Assembly (NCBI GenBank): GCA_028285085.1
Contig: JANQQI010000055.1
Span: forward strand, 94,027 to 158,026
Direction: 5' to 3'
DNA from: Saprospiraceae bacterium
GTDB taxonomy: Bacteria > Bacteroidota > Bacteroidia > Chitinophagales > Saprospiraceae
DNA length: 64,000 nucleotides
Shown here: piece by piece, positions 47,296 to 56,384 of the stretch
Numbering within the stretch: position 1 is the stretch's first letter
How the letters are laid out: every line of letters starts with the position of its first letter
The notes under the pieces: generated by a model
Seen by the model: the letters and a program-made list of their open reading frames with translations, nothing else
What the model was told of the DNA's origin: nothing
Databases searched by the model: none
Program-made: the position numbers and the translations under genes

Positions 47296-48909
47296 TTATT
47301 CAAACACGACCTTACGAGAGATCACTCCGGCTTCTACCGTCACCTTCGCGATATAAATACCGGAAGACAAGTTTTGACGATAAAGCGTAAAGTCATTAGC
47401 GTTGATATTCATGTGTGAGCTCACCAAGCGACCATTGATATCGAACAAACGAATGTTTTCCATAGGTTGATCGCTAGCGGTGTTGAAAATCACTTGCTGG
47501 CTAGCTGGATTTGGTGTCAAGGTCAATTTCACCTCAGAAGCTGGCGCCAAATCTTCAGTAGATACGATAGAAGCGTCACCCAACTCTAATGCCAAATAAG
47601 CACGTGGGGCAAAGTAGCCAATGATCGTATCAATGTAAGCCATACCTTGATCTTCAGTCATCAAAGGATTACCGGCCAAACCGACTTGGTGCATGTTTAC
47701 TGTAGGCTGTAAATCACAGAATACATTTTCAAAATCTGCTGCATCCCAGAATTCCCAAGGCGCGGTTACCGTCAGCTCTTCAAAGCATTGTGTAGGTTGA
47801 TCGAAAGATGGATAGACAAATGGGAACAAACCATCATAGCCATCATTGACCATATCAGCACGATCAGTGTAAGTACGGAAGTCTTGACGGAAGTTTTCGA
47901 CGTCAAACACATCGTTCAAACCAAGATCATTCGCTTTTTGCTGTACCAAGTAGCTACCTTGTACTTCTACAATCAAATCACAAGTAGTAGGTACAGTCAG
48001 CGTGAACTCTTCGTAAGGAGCTAATGAATCATTAGGTACGTGGAAGGAGATGAAAGGTGGATCAGATTCGTCCAACCAAGAAATATCTCCCATCGCACCA
48101 CCCAAATTAACGGCCAACTGAACATCAGAATCATAGCCGACGTGGTTTGGATAGCAAAGCGTATCACCCAATGGGAAAGGCAAAGCTGCATCAAACGGCG
48201 CTGTTACAACACCATAAGACGTACCGAAAATATCACCATTGATGCTTTCGATAACCATTGGAACGGGCTGTCCCATGAAGTCGACGGTAAATTTAGGCAA
48301 AACGATATCCAAGTAATTATCGATCGTTGCAGCAGCTAAAGAAATGTAACCACCGGTACCTTGACCAAAGTAAGTGATCTTATCAGTATCTACCTTAAAT
48401 GGGTTTGAATTTTCAGCAGCTTCTTTTTTGAAATAGCGAACGGCTGTACGTGCATCCTGAACACCACGGTAGGCCGCATTGATCAGTCCGAAAGTACGAT
48501 CCTGTTGAGAAGATGCGGCTGGGTTCCATCCGAGTCGATAGTCGACTACAGCTACGACATAACCGCGTTTAGCTAGGCGCTCAGCAATTTCCACTACAGT
48601 GTCATCATCTCGGTTACCACCAATGCTGCAAAACTGAGGCTGAGGCAAAAAGTTACCAGTATGTAAATAAATCACCAATGGACGGGCATCGTTATCATCG
48701 CCTACTGGTTCGTAGACATCCATCTTTAACTCTTCGGGAACGGCTTCTCCTACTACAGACAAGAAAAGAGCAGTAGCATTTACACCATAAGTAATATCGT
48801 TGGTTACAGTAATATCATACATCTCATCCAGAAAAGGGTCTTGTGCGTCAACCTGCTGGAAAGAAAGCAGCGCCAAAACCAATAAAACCAGTGTATTTAA
48901 TTTTTTCAT
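47296..48909 (-). CDS. Secreted alpha/beta-hydrolase (esterase-like) with T9SS sorting domain
   Basis: 537 residues with a signal peptide (to VDAQ at about 23). The esterase fold is recognised from PLVIYLHTGNFLPQPQ (oxyanion-loop region, about 77-92), RGYVVAVVDYRLGWNP and VRYFKKEAAENSNPFKVD. The nucleophile elbow reads YFGQGTGGYISL where GxSxG is expected, so the serine is replaced by glycine. The final 85 residues are a type A T9SS domain (TLTPNPASQQVIFNT, LFDINGRLVS, LSSGIYIAKVTVE). It follows the TonB receptor gene by 45 bases and is probably in the same transcript, suggesting a joint role in binding or taking up a substrate. Confidence 0.87.
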   Translation of the reverse strand: MKKLNTLVLLVLALLSFQQVDAQDPFLDEMYDITVTNDITYGVNATALFLSVVGEAVPEELKMDVYEPVGDDNDARPLVIYLHTGNFLPQPQFCSIGGNRDDDTVVEIAERLAKRGYVVAVVDYRLGWNPAASSQQDRTFGLINAAYRGVQDARTAVRYFKKEAAENSNPFKVDTDKITYFGQGTGGYISLAAATIDNYLDIVLPKFTVDFMGQPVPMVIESINGDIFGTSYGVVTAPFDAALPFPLGDTLCYPNHVGYDSDVQLAVNLGGAMGDISWLDESDPPFISFHVPNDSLAPYEEFTLTVPTTCDLIVEVQGSYLVQQKANDLGLNDVFDVENFRQDFRTYTDRADMVNDGYDGLFPFVYPSFDQPTQCFEELTVTAPWEFWDAADFENVFCDLQPTVNMHQVGLAGNPLMTEDQGMAYIDTIIGYFAPRAYLALELGDASIVSTEDLAPASEVKLTLTPNPASQQVIFNTASDQPMENIRLFDINGRLVSSHMNINANDFTLYRQNLSSGIYIAKVTVEAGVISRKVVFE

Positions 48910-48954
48910 GTAATGTGTTTTAATTAATAATTTGATGGTTATTTAATTGCTGTG

Positions 48955-51810
48955 TTACTGTTTTTTGAACTCGTATAGTAGAGAGACATAAGCTAAGCGG
49001 CCAATGACTGGCCCCCCGTAAGTTTGGAATTGTTGATTGTCTAACAAATTTGAAGCACCGATTTTCAGAGTCGTATTGATCTTGTCAAATGGGAAACTAA
49101 TCTGAGCATCCAACAAATCGTAGGTTGGGATCAGACCGGTAAATTGCGGTGACCCCTCAAATAAGAACCCCTCTATCCATTTATAGTTGATGTTAAATCC
49201 AAATTTTTTGATAAATCCTAGGTCGATATCCCGACCGGAGACACCAATGTTGAATTTGTGCTCAGGCGTATTAAAGGCCGGAATAATCGGATCATCGTCA
49301 AATTCTTTATTGAGCTTATTCCAAGAGTAATTACCCGAGAATTTGAAATAATCGAAGAAGTAGTAACTCAGGCCAATGGCGAATCCCTGAGTGGTTACGC
49401 GATTTTCGGAGTTAGCCGAAAATCGGTAAGCTTGTGGAGCAATTACAGCACCATTCTCAGGGTTGAATTCACTTTGAACACCCAATCGGAAACCTAGGAA
49501 ATCGTCGTAGAAGTTGAAATAGTATCCCGCATCTACGTACACCTTATTGAATAGGGTAGAGCGATACCCCACTTCAATTGTTCTAACTTTCTCTGGTTGG
49601 ATTGGATCAATTTCAAAAACCCGTTCTTGGAGCTCCGGAAGGGAAATATCCTGATCAATGAAATCCAGAAAATCATCAATCTCATACAATGGGCCGGAAC
49701 CATTAATATTACCAGAGAGAATCGCTCGTCCTACATTGAGGTTCAGGAATTGATCTGAGAGCGTTGGATTACGTATGGCCGAAGAAAATGAGACCCGAAG
49801 ATAATTATTGGCCTTAGGTTTCCATACCAAAGAAGCCGCAGGAGAGACCAACCAATCGAAATTCTCATTTTTGTCTACCCGCACGGTCGCATTCGCCGTG
49901 AGTTTATCTTTGAGGAATTTCTTTTGTACGCCGGTATAGACACCAAATTCTCTATTGGTAATTCGGATGTCCAATGAATCGTAGAAAATCGTACCATCGG
50001 AACGTGGACGATACACCCGGGCATTGGCCCCAACGACCCATTCATCTACCCAAGTGGGCTCGAATTTGTATTCGCCGTGAACGTGATATAAGGCCGATTT
50101 GTCAAAAAAGCGTGTACCATTCTCCTCACTATTAGATTTTGCGCTACGAATACGCTCAAATTCTTGCTGAAAGCGATCCGTTCCAGGCTCATAAAAGGCA
50201 GTATTAGCGTCTCCACCATTGGCATGGGCCTCGGCAGCGGCGTGCCAGGCAAAGAGGCTATCCTGAAAAGCAGGATTTGCATACCAAGCCGCTTCAGCCT
50301 CACGATCAAAGGTTTGAATGGGAATTCCAAACTCATCAAACTTGATATTCCCATCCTCGTCTAAGCATGGTACAAGGTCTGGAAATCCAAGCGCCTGCAT
50401 GCGTCCGTTGTAATCATTATCTTTCCAAAAATTAGTATAGCGAAGCGACCAATTTCCATTGGTACGTGCAGACTCTTGTAACCGTAAAGCTGTAAAGTAA
50501 GGATCGTAGGAGTCACCGGCATCATCTTGCGTGGCGTAAGCACGAATAAAATACTTCCCCTTTTTACGGAATTCTAAACGGTTCTGAAAAAACAGGATAT
50601 TACGTAAGCTAAAGCGATTGTCTCCTTGGTAAACGGTGGTGCCGTTACTGAAACTTGAAGCAACAATGAATTCGGGAGACTCTGTTTCTAACTTTGGATT
50701 CGTACGAAAGTGGACGGCCAGGTTCGCTTTTAAATTACGAGTGCTATAATCTACAAGATCAATCTCGCGGTATCCTGTTCTGTGGTATTGCCCAACCCCT
50801 GCCAAATCTCCCCAAGGGGAAGCAGAAGACTCATCAAAGGTTCGTACGTATTCATCACCGTAGATATTGACGGCATCAAAGCGGCCGGCATTATCTTTAC
50901 CCGTCTCTGTATCAAAGACCGGATCATAGTTCTCGGCTTCCCAATCGTCGGCCTGTAAATAGGAAAAATTCAATTTATAGCCCAACCATTCAAAACCTTC
51001 CTCGTTTTTGAAAGCATCCGCCCAACGGATCGCTGATTCGAGCATGTTGCGTTCACCGGCTTTCACAGATGCACTGAGTCCCTTTTGTAGAAAAGGGCTC
51101 TTCGTTTCCATACTGATCACACCATTGAAGGCATTCGGACCATAGAAAGCCGAGGCGGCCCCTTGTATGATTTCTACTTTGAGTACATCCAGCTCAGAAC
51201 TTCCTAAGAAGTTCCCCAAGGAGAAGTTCAGACCCGGTGCCTGATTGTCTACACCATCAATGATCTGTAGGGAGCGTACCGGGCTAGTGCTGTTGAATCC
51301 CCGGGTGTTAATCACCTTGAAACCCAGACTGGCGGCAGTAAGGTCGACACCTTTTAAACTACCGAGACCATCGTAGAAGTTATCGGAAGGTGTGGCCTTG
51401 ATCGCCAACAAATCCATCGACTCGACAGTTAGGGGAGCTGCTTTTTGTTTTTCGGAAATACGTTGACCTTTGACCTCTACCACCTGAGTGGTGATCGCAT
51501 TTTCAGATAATTCAACCTTAACATTTGAAGTACTGGCATCGAAGGTCATTTCACTTGCCGTGTAGCCAATGTAGGAAAATACTAAAGTGATAGGGGCGGG
51601 CACGTCGGTCTTAATTTCAAAAGCACCGTCAAAGTCCGTCGTTACACCGGTTGTACCATCTTTCACAATTACGTTTGCTCCGATGAGCGGATCACCGTTG
51701 TCTGCGTCGATGACCTCACCACTGATTGTAATCTGTGCGTGGAGTGCACTACAGAAAAACAAAGCTAATAGCAAGAATAAAGTGGTCTTATTGTAAAATG
51801 TTCTCATCAT
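48955..51810 (-). CDS. TonB-dependent outer-membrane receptor
   Basis: 951 residues from the ATG at 51810 (a second ATG follows at once). Signal peptide, then a carboxypeptidase-regulatory-like domain (ITISGEVIDADNGDPLIGAN, about 26-110), a plug domain (VINTRGFNSTSPVRSLQIID, IIQGAASAFYGPNAFNGVIS) and a C-terminal beta barrel to the end (LAYVSLLYEFKKQ). No SusD gene follows, so it is not a classical SusCD pair. The next gene encodes the esterase-like T9SS protein. A TAATTTTG box (51958-51951) may be the promoter, but its -33 spacing is off. Confidence 0.93.
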   Translation of the reverse strand: MMRTFYNKTTLFLLLALFFCSALHAQITISGEVIDADNGDPLIGANVIVKDGTTGVTTDFDGAFEIKTDVPAPITLVFSYIGYTASEMTFDASTSNVKVELSENAITTQVVEVKGQRISEKQKAAPLTVESMDLLAIKATPSDNFYDGLGSLKGVDLTAASLGFKVINTRGFNSTSPVRSLQIIDGVDNQAPGLNFSLGNFLGSSELDVLKVEIIQGAASAFYGPNAFNGVISMETKSPFLQKGLSASVKAGERNMLESAIRWADAFKNEEGFEWLGYKLNFSYLQADDWEAENYDPVFDTETGKDNAGRFDAVNIYGDEYVRTFDESSASPWGDLAGVGQYHRTGYREIDLVDYSTRNLKANLAVHFRTNPKLETESPEFIVASSFSNGTTVYQGDNRFSLRNILFFQNRLEFRKKGKYFIRAYATQDDAGDSYDPYFTALRLQESARTNGNWSLRYTNFWKDNDYNGRMQALGFPDLVPCLDEDGNIKFDEFGIPIQTFDREAEAAWYANPAFQDSLFAWHAAAEAHANGGDANTAFYEPGTDRFQQEFERIRSAKSNSEENGTRFFDKSALYHVHGEYKFEPTWVDEWVVGANARVYRPRSDGTIFYDSLDIRITNREFGVYTGVQKKFLKDKLTANATVRVDKNENFDWLVSPAASLVWKPKANNYLRVSFSSAIRNPTLSDQFLNLNVGRAILSGNINGSGPLYEIDDFLDFIDQDISLPELQERVFEIDPIQPEKVRTIEVGYRSTLFNKVYVDAGYYFNFYDDFLGFRLGVQSEFNPENGAVIAPQAYRFSANSENRVTTQGFAIGLSYYFFDYFKFSGNYSWNKLNKEFDDDPIIPAFNTPEHKFNIGVSGRDIDLGFIKKFGFNINYKWIEGFLFEGSPQFTGLIPTYDLLDAQISFPFDKINTTLKIGASNLLDNQQFQTYGGPVIGRLAYVSLLYEFKKQ

Positions 51811-52206
51811 GCCCACCTGAGTTTTGGGTTTTTCACGTTTAGGTTATAACTATCTTTGTTGTTGATTGGGAGCGGTAAATATTTGGCCTAAAGCTAATTA
51901 AAAATTATATGATTTAATGAATATTTTAAGTATTGAAATTCTAGGTGCTACAAAATTAAATTTTGAAAGAAGCTTATTAAACCACACAAGTAGTGGTTCG
52001 GGGGATAGACGAGGTTCAATTGATATTGGTTTAACCAAAATAACAAATTTTGATAAATTTTAATTTAAAAAGGATCACCTTTTGCCGGTGTAGTAGCAAA
52101 TAGGTGATAAAAATTGCAATTCTCTCAATAATTACGAAAGAACATCGTTCACTGGGAGCTTCGCCCATGAGCACTTATCTTTGGCCCCGAATTAATCCTA
52201 CAACGC
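51811..52206. other. AT-rich intergenic region between divergent genes
   Basis: About 400 bases between the TonB receptor and glycosyltransferase genes. It contains the TAATTTTG box noted above and a small AAAAGG/CCTTTT hairpin near 52067-52083. An ATG ORF starting at 52167 ends after 15 codons at 52214, overlapping the glycosyltransferase start in another frame. I see no structured RNA. Confidence 0.5.
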
Positions 52207-53343
52207 TTGCATAGCCTTCATCTAGTTAGCTTTGATATTCCTTATCCCGCCAATTACGGTGGTGTAATCGATGTCTACTATAAGCTCAAAGCTTTGTATG
52301 AGAGTGGCGTTTCAGTGATTTTACACTGTTTTCAGTATGGTGACCGTCACCCCCAGCCTGATTTAGAATCCTTGGCCCAGCATGTCTATTATTATCCTCG
52401 TTCGACGGGCTGGTCCTCTCAATGTTCCCTGATACCTTATATCGTGAAAAGTCGGGCAACAGTTGCGTTGTTATCGAATCTTTTGCAAGATGAGCAGCCA
52501 ATTCTTTTTGAAGGTTTGCATTGTACTGCATTTTTACACTATCCTCAACTAGTAAACAGGCGCAAAATCATACGCATGCATAATATTGAGTGGCAGTATT
52601 ATGGCGCCCTGGCTAAAATGGAGAAAAGCTGGCTGCGGAAACTGTTTTTTGAGATCGAACAATGGCGGCTACGGCGTTGGGAAAAGACATGTCTCGAAAA
52701 AGCAACTCTTACTGATACTAAAGTATTGGCCATCTCGCCCAATGACCAACACTATTTAGAACAGCAATATCCTCAGCTAGATGTAAAATTGGTGCTGCCT
52801 TTTCACGCTGAAAAAGAGGTGCGAAGTTTAGTTGGTCAGGGTGAGTACATCTTATTTCACGGTAAGCTAAGCGTAGCGGATAATGCGCGGATGGCCATAC
52901 GATTAATCGAATGTCTCGGGCCGCATTTGACCGTCCCCTTTATCGTCGCGGGTTTGGAACCGGGCGAAGCCCTGCGACGAATTGCTGCAAAGTATCCCCA
53001 GGTGAGTCTACTAGCCAATGTACCCAAGGCAGAAATGACTGATCTGATCCGGCACGCTCATATTAATCTATTGTTCACCGGACAGCCTGAAGGGATGAAG
53101 TTGAAGCTATTGCACAGCTTATTTTTAGGCCGTTTTTGTTTGGCAAATGCCTTTATGATTAGGGGGACTGGACTGGAAGCGCTATGTGAGCAGGCAGAGT
53201 TAGATAAGGAACTACCACAGCGCGTCCTCGATTTATTATCGCGTTCTTTTGATGAGCAATCGATTCAGAAAAGAAGCGTAACTTTGGCGCAGCAATTTTC
53301 GAATGCAAAGAATGCCGAACAAATTGTCGGATTATGGGATTGA
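52207..53343 (+). CDS. Glycosyltransferase of GT4 type
   Basis: About 378 residues, apparently from a TTG at 52207: the in-frame stop at 52168-52170 leaves no ATG or GTG before the conserved start HLVSFDIPYPANYGGVIDVY. The N-terminal Rossmann half has IIRMHNIEWQYYGALAKMEK (about 119-138). The C-terminal half has YILFHGKLSVADNARMAIRL (about 213-232) and LLFTGQPEGMKLKLLHSL, the donor-binding region of GT-B enzymes. Likely adds a sugar to a cell-surface glycan. The unusual start could also mean an upstream frameshift or a sequencing error. Ends at a terminator. Confidence 0.82.
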   Translation: MHSLHLVSFDIPYPANYGGVIDVYYKLKALYESGVSVILHCFQYGDRHPQPDLESLAQHVYYYPRSTGWSSQCSLIPYIVKSRATVALLSNLLQDEQPILFEGLHCTAFLHYPQLVNRRKIIRMHNIEWQYYGALAKMEKSWLRKLFFEIEQWRLRRWEKTCLEKATLTDTKVLAISPNDQHYLEQQYPQLDVKLVLPFHAEKEVRSLVGQGEYILFHGKLSVADNARMAIRLIECLGPHLTVPFIVAGLEPGEALRRIAAKYPQVSLLANVPKAEMTDLIRHAHINLLFTGQPEGMKLKLLHSLFLGRFCLANAFMIRGTGLEALCEQAELDKELPQRVLDLLSRSFDEQSIQKRSVTLAQQFSNAKNAEQIVGLWD

Positions 53344-53366
53344 GAAAGGGACGATTGTCATTTTTT

Positions 53367-53389
53367 TTGCTTGCCAAGCAACTTTTTTT
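53367..53389 (+). terminator. Intrinsic terminator of the glycosyltransferase gene
   Basis: TTGCTT / AAGCAA stem with a 3-base loop (53367-53381), followed by CTTTTTTT. Confidence 0.75.
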
Positions 53390-53782
53390 AAATTTTTTCT
53401 TGTTGAAAATCAGGTAGTTAGCTCTTTAGTTTAAAGATAATTTAATATGATTTTATGGAATTTTGGAAAAATGGAATCTATAGATAATGTAGAATATTCT
53501 AAAATCAATATTTTTTTAATTCTTTTGTCATAAAAGGTTCCTGGCAAAGGCTGGGAGCGATATGCCCTAAAATTATTGCGGTCAAAACTGGCCGGCGGTG
53601 GTGGCTGAGGGAGGGACCCACCCTCAAAGCCCAAAACTCTGTCCAGTACATAGTATGCTTTTCGTCCGATACAAGTCGCCAAAGGGCAGAAACCATGAAT
53701 TTTTACAAAAAAGCACTTTCAATAAAAACTGAAAGTATTGAAATCTTGTTATCATTGTAATTCAAACTAAAAATATCTGGAG
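53390..53782. other. Intergenic region with a GC-rich, possibly structured block
   Basis: The flanks are strongly AT-rich, but 53530-53690 is GC-rich and contains an imperfect palindrome GAGGGAGGGACCCACCCTC near 53606-53624. Short ORFs on the minus strand cross it but match nothing I know. It does not look like tmRNA, SRP RNA or a known riboswitch. It may be a dispersed repeat or a small RNA. Confidence 0.4.
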
Positions 53783-54982
53783 ATGGAACAACCACCAGGC
53801 ATCAATATCATTCTAAACGACCCCAAGCTTTCGGATACTTTGCGGAAAATCGCGGAGAAGGTTATTGCACAAGAGCGCATCACCGAAGAGGAAGGTCTTC
53901 ACCTTTTCGAACATGCACCACTAGGCTATCTAGGAAGTCTGGCAAACTATATTCGAGAACGTAAACATGGTAATCGGACCTATTTCAACCGAAATTTTCA
54001 CCTCGAACCTACCAATGTCTGTTTGTACACCTGCACTTTCTGTTCTTACAGTCGCTTGATCAAAAAGCGTGAAGAAGGTTGGGAGTATACGATGGAGGAT
54101 ATGATGGATATCATCAAAAAGTATGATGATGAGCCCGTCACGGAAGTACACATCGTAGGTGGGGTTTTGCCGCAATACGACTTGAAATTCTACACCGAGC
54201 TATTCCAGAATATTAAGGCCCACCGTCCTGAATTGCACGTTAAAGCGCTCACGCCGGTAGAGTATCATTATATTTTTAAGAAAGGCAAGGTAAGTTACGC
54301 CAAGGGGATGCGTCTGATGAAAGAAGCTGGTCTGGACTCAATGCCAGGAGGTGGAGCCGAGATTTTCCATCCCGAAATTCGTGATCAGATTGCCGGAGGG
54401 AAATGTAGTGGCGAGCAGTGGCTGCAAATCCACGAAGAATGGCACAAACTCGGTCGTCGATCCAATGCGACAATGCTTTACGGACATATCGAAAAATATC
54501 ATCATCGCATTCATCACTTAGAAGAATTACGGAAATTACAAGATCGAACCGGTGGTTTTCAGACCTTCATTCCATTGAAATTCCGCAATAAAGACAACCA
54601 AATGTCGCATGTGCCTGAATCGACGATGGTGGAAGATGTACGCAATTATGCTATTAGTCGTATCTATCTCGATAATTTTGATCACGTGAAAGCTTATTGG
54701 CCGATGATTGGCCGTAATGCGGCGCAAATGCTGCTAGCTTTTGGAGTCGATGATATAGATGGTACCATCGATGATACGACCAAGATTTATACGATGGCCG
54801 GTTCGGAAGAACAAACCCCAGTGATGAGTACCCGCGAATTAGTGAATTTGATCCGAGCTGTAGGGCGGCAACCTATTGAAAGGGATACACTTTACAACGT
54901 CGTACAAGATTATACGGATCACGTTTTCGAAGACGATGTGCAGTATAAAGGATACGTTTCTCTACCTGTGGTTAATAATTAA
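53783..54982 (+). CDS. mqnE: Aminodeoxyfutalosine synthase (radical SAM)
   Basis: 399 residues. Joins SAM-derived adenosyl to an enolpyruvyl-benzoate in the futalosine route to menaquinone. The radical-SAM cluster motif is C80-x3-C84-x2-C87 (NVCLYTCTFC). MqnE rather than MqnC is indicated by GGGAEIFHPEIRDQIAGGKC, RRSNATMLYGHIE, TGGFQTFIPLKF and GVDDIDGTIDDT. Forms a compact operon with the phosphatase and mqnA downstream. Confidence 0.95.
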   Translation: MEQPPGINIILNDPKLSDTLRKIAEKVIAQERITEEEGLHLFEHAPLGYLGSLANYIRERKHGNRTYFNRNFHLEPTNVCLYTCTFCSYSRLIKKREEGWEYTMEDMMDIIKKYDDEPVTEVHIVGGVLPQYDLKFYTELFQNIKAHRPELHVKALTPVEYHYIFKKGKVSYAKGMRLMKEAGLDSMPGGGAEIFHPEIRDQIAGGKCSGEQWLQIHEEWHKLGRRSNATMLYGHIEKYHHRIHHLEELRKLQDRTGGFQTFIPLKFRNKDNQMSHVPESTMVEDVRNYAISRIYLDNFDHVKAYWPMIGRNAAQMLLAFGVDDIDGTIDDTTKIYTMAGSEEQTPVMSTRELVNLIRAVGRQPIERDTLYNVVQDYTDHVFEDDVQYKGYVSLPVVNN

Positions 54983-54987
54983 AGACT

Positions 54988-55617
54988 GTGAGCAAAAAGA
55001 CCATATACTTTGTTCGTCACGGCGAAACAGATTTCAACCGAATGGGTATTGTCCAGGGTAGTGGCGTAGACAGTGATTTGAATGAGACGGGCCGTCAGCA
55101 AGCTAATGCCTTTTATCAATCTTATCAGGATTTGCCACTCGATTTGATTATCACTTCTTCTCTAAAACGAACCTATCAAACAATCCAACCTTTCTTAGCG
55201 AGTCGAATCCCAATGCTCAAAGATGCTCGCATCAATGAGATTAATTGGGGAGACCACGAAGGGAAGAAAAGTGAACCTTGGATGATCAAAGCTTACCAAG
55301 AGATGATTGCAGAGTGGGGGCGTGATAACTTTTCGGCCAGACTCAGTAATGGCGAAAGTGCTGCGGAACTAGCAGATCGATTACAAAGATTCCTGGATGA
55401 TTTGGTGCAACGCTCCGAAAATCACATTTTGGTTTGTACTCACGGTCGAACTTTGCGTTGTATGATGTGTCTGGTGAAAGGCCAGCATCTTCGAGAGATG
55501 GAAAGCTATCGACATTCTAACACCGGATTGTTTAAAGTGCAATGGGCGGCTGGACAATTTGAAGTAGAACTCGAAAACGATACCCGTCATTTGGCATTAA
55601 TTCAACCCGAGAAATGA
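54988..55617 (+). CDS. Histidine phosphatase family protein
   Basis: 209 residues, GTG start 5 bases after mqnE. The catalytic His is H11 in YFVRHGETDFN; further motifs are SSLKRTYQTIQP, INEINWGDHEG and the second His in ILVCTHGRTLRCMM. The family includes phosphoglycerate mutases and small-molecule phosphatases. Its stop overlaps the ATG of mqnA (ATGA), so it is firmly in the menaquinone operon, although no phosphatase step is known in this pathway. Substrate unknown. Confidence 0.9.
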   Translation: MSKKTIYFVRHGETDFNRMGIVQGSGVDSDLNETGRQQANAFYQSYQDLPLDLIITSSLKRTYQTIQPFLASRIPMLKDARINEINWGDHEGKKSEPWMIKAYQEMIAEWGRDNFSARLSNGESAAELADRLQRFLDDLVQRSENHILVCTHGRTLRCMMCLVKGQHLREMESYRHSNTGLFKVQWAAGQFEVELENDTRHLALIQPEK

Positions 55618-56384
55618 AGCAACTGAAAGTTACTGCGGTGAGTTATTTGAATACGAAGCCTTTGCTCTACGGCTTGCTACACAGTGATTTGCAAGCTGAA
55701 TTGGACTTGGAACTCAATATCCCTTCGGTTTGTGCGCAAAAGTTGAAAGATGGCGAGGTGGATTTGGGCTTGGTCCCGGTCGCAATTATCCCGGAGCTAG
55801 CCAATCCACATATCATTTCAGATTATTGCATTGGAACTGTCGGGGCGGTACAAACTGTATGTATTTTTAGTGAAGTGCCCATAGAAGAAGTCAAAACCTT
55901 ATATCTCGATTATCATTCACGAACATCCGTAGAGTTGACCAAAATTCTCGTTCGCGAGCATTGGAAAACGCATCCCCGCTTTGTTCCGGCGGAGCCGGGC
56001 TTTGAAGCAAAGATAGAAGGCACCACCGCAGCCTTAGTGATTGGTGATCGAGCCATCGACCTTTTGCCTCAGTATCCATTTTGCTATGATCTTGGCGCGG
56101 AGTGGGAAAATTATACGGGCCTGCCCTTTGTCTTCGCTGCCTGGATTAGCAACCGGCCCTTACCGACTGAGTTTATCCAACGATTTAATGCAGCTCTGGC
56201 GGAAGGATTACGACACATTCCGCAATTAATGCTGCTTTTACCACCACCTCGACCTGACTTTGATCTAGAAGACTACTTTACTAATGCCATTAGTTACGAA
56301 TTGGATCAACTCAAGCGCCAGGCATTATCGCGTTTTCTGCGCGAAATGAATGTCCCACTGCCGCAGATGCAAGGCGGGATTTAG
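55614..56384 (+). CDS. mqnA: Chorismate dehydratase
   Basis: 256 residues. First futalosine-pathway step: chorismate to 3-enolpyruvyl-benzoate. MqnA family features are KVTAVSYLNTKPLLYGL (5-21), LKDGEVDLGLVPVAIIPEL (about 45-63), LYLDYHSRTSVELTKIL (about 97-113) and AALVIGDRAIDLL. The periplasmic-binding-protein-like fold is complete. Converges on the methyltransferase gene with stop codons overlapping by 4 bases, so there is no room for a terminator between them. Confidence 0.94.
   Translation: MKQLKVTAVSYLNTKPLLYGLLHSDLQAELDLELNIPSVCAQKLKDGEVDLGLVPVAIIPELANPHIISDYCIGTVGAVQTVCIFSEVPIEEVKTLYLDYHSRTSVELTKILVREHWKTHPRFVPAEPGFEAKIEGTTAALVIGDRAIDLLPQYPFCYDLGAEWENYTGLPFVFAAWISNRPLPTEFIQRFNAALAEGLRHIPQLMLLLPPPRPDFDLEDYFTNAISYELDQLKRQALSRFLREMNVPLPQMQGGI

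Noticed and set aside
53530..53690. tmRNA, SRP RNA or 6S RNA
   Set aside because: None of their conserved sequence blocks (tRNA-like ends, GGAAGCAGCC-type loop, long open bubble) can be found.
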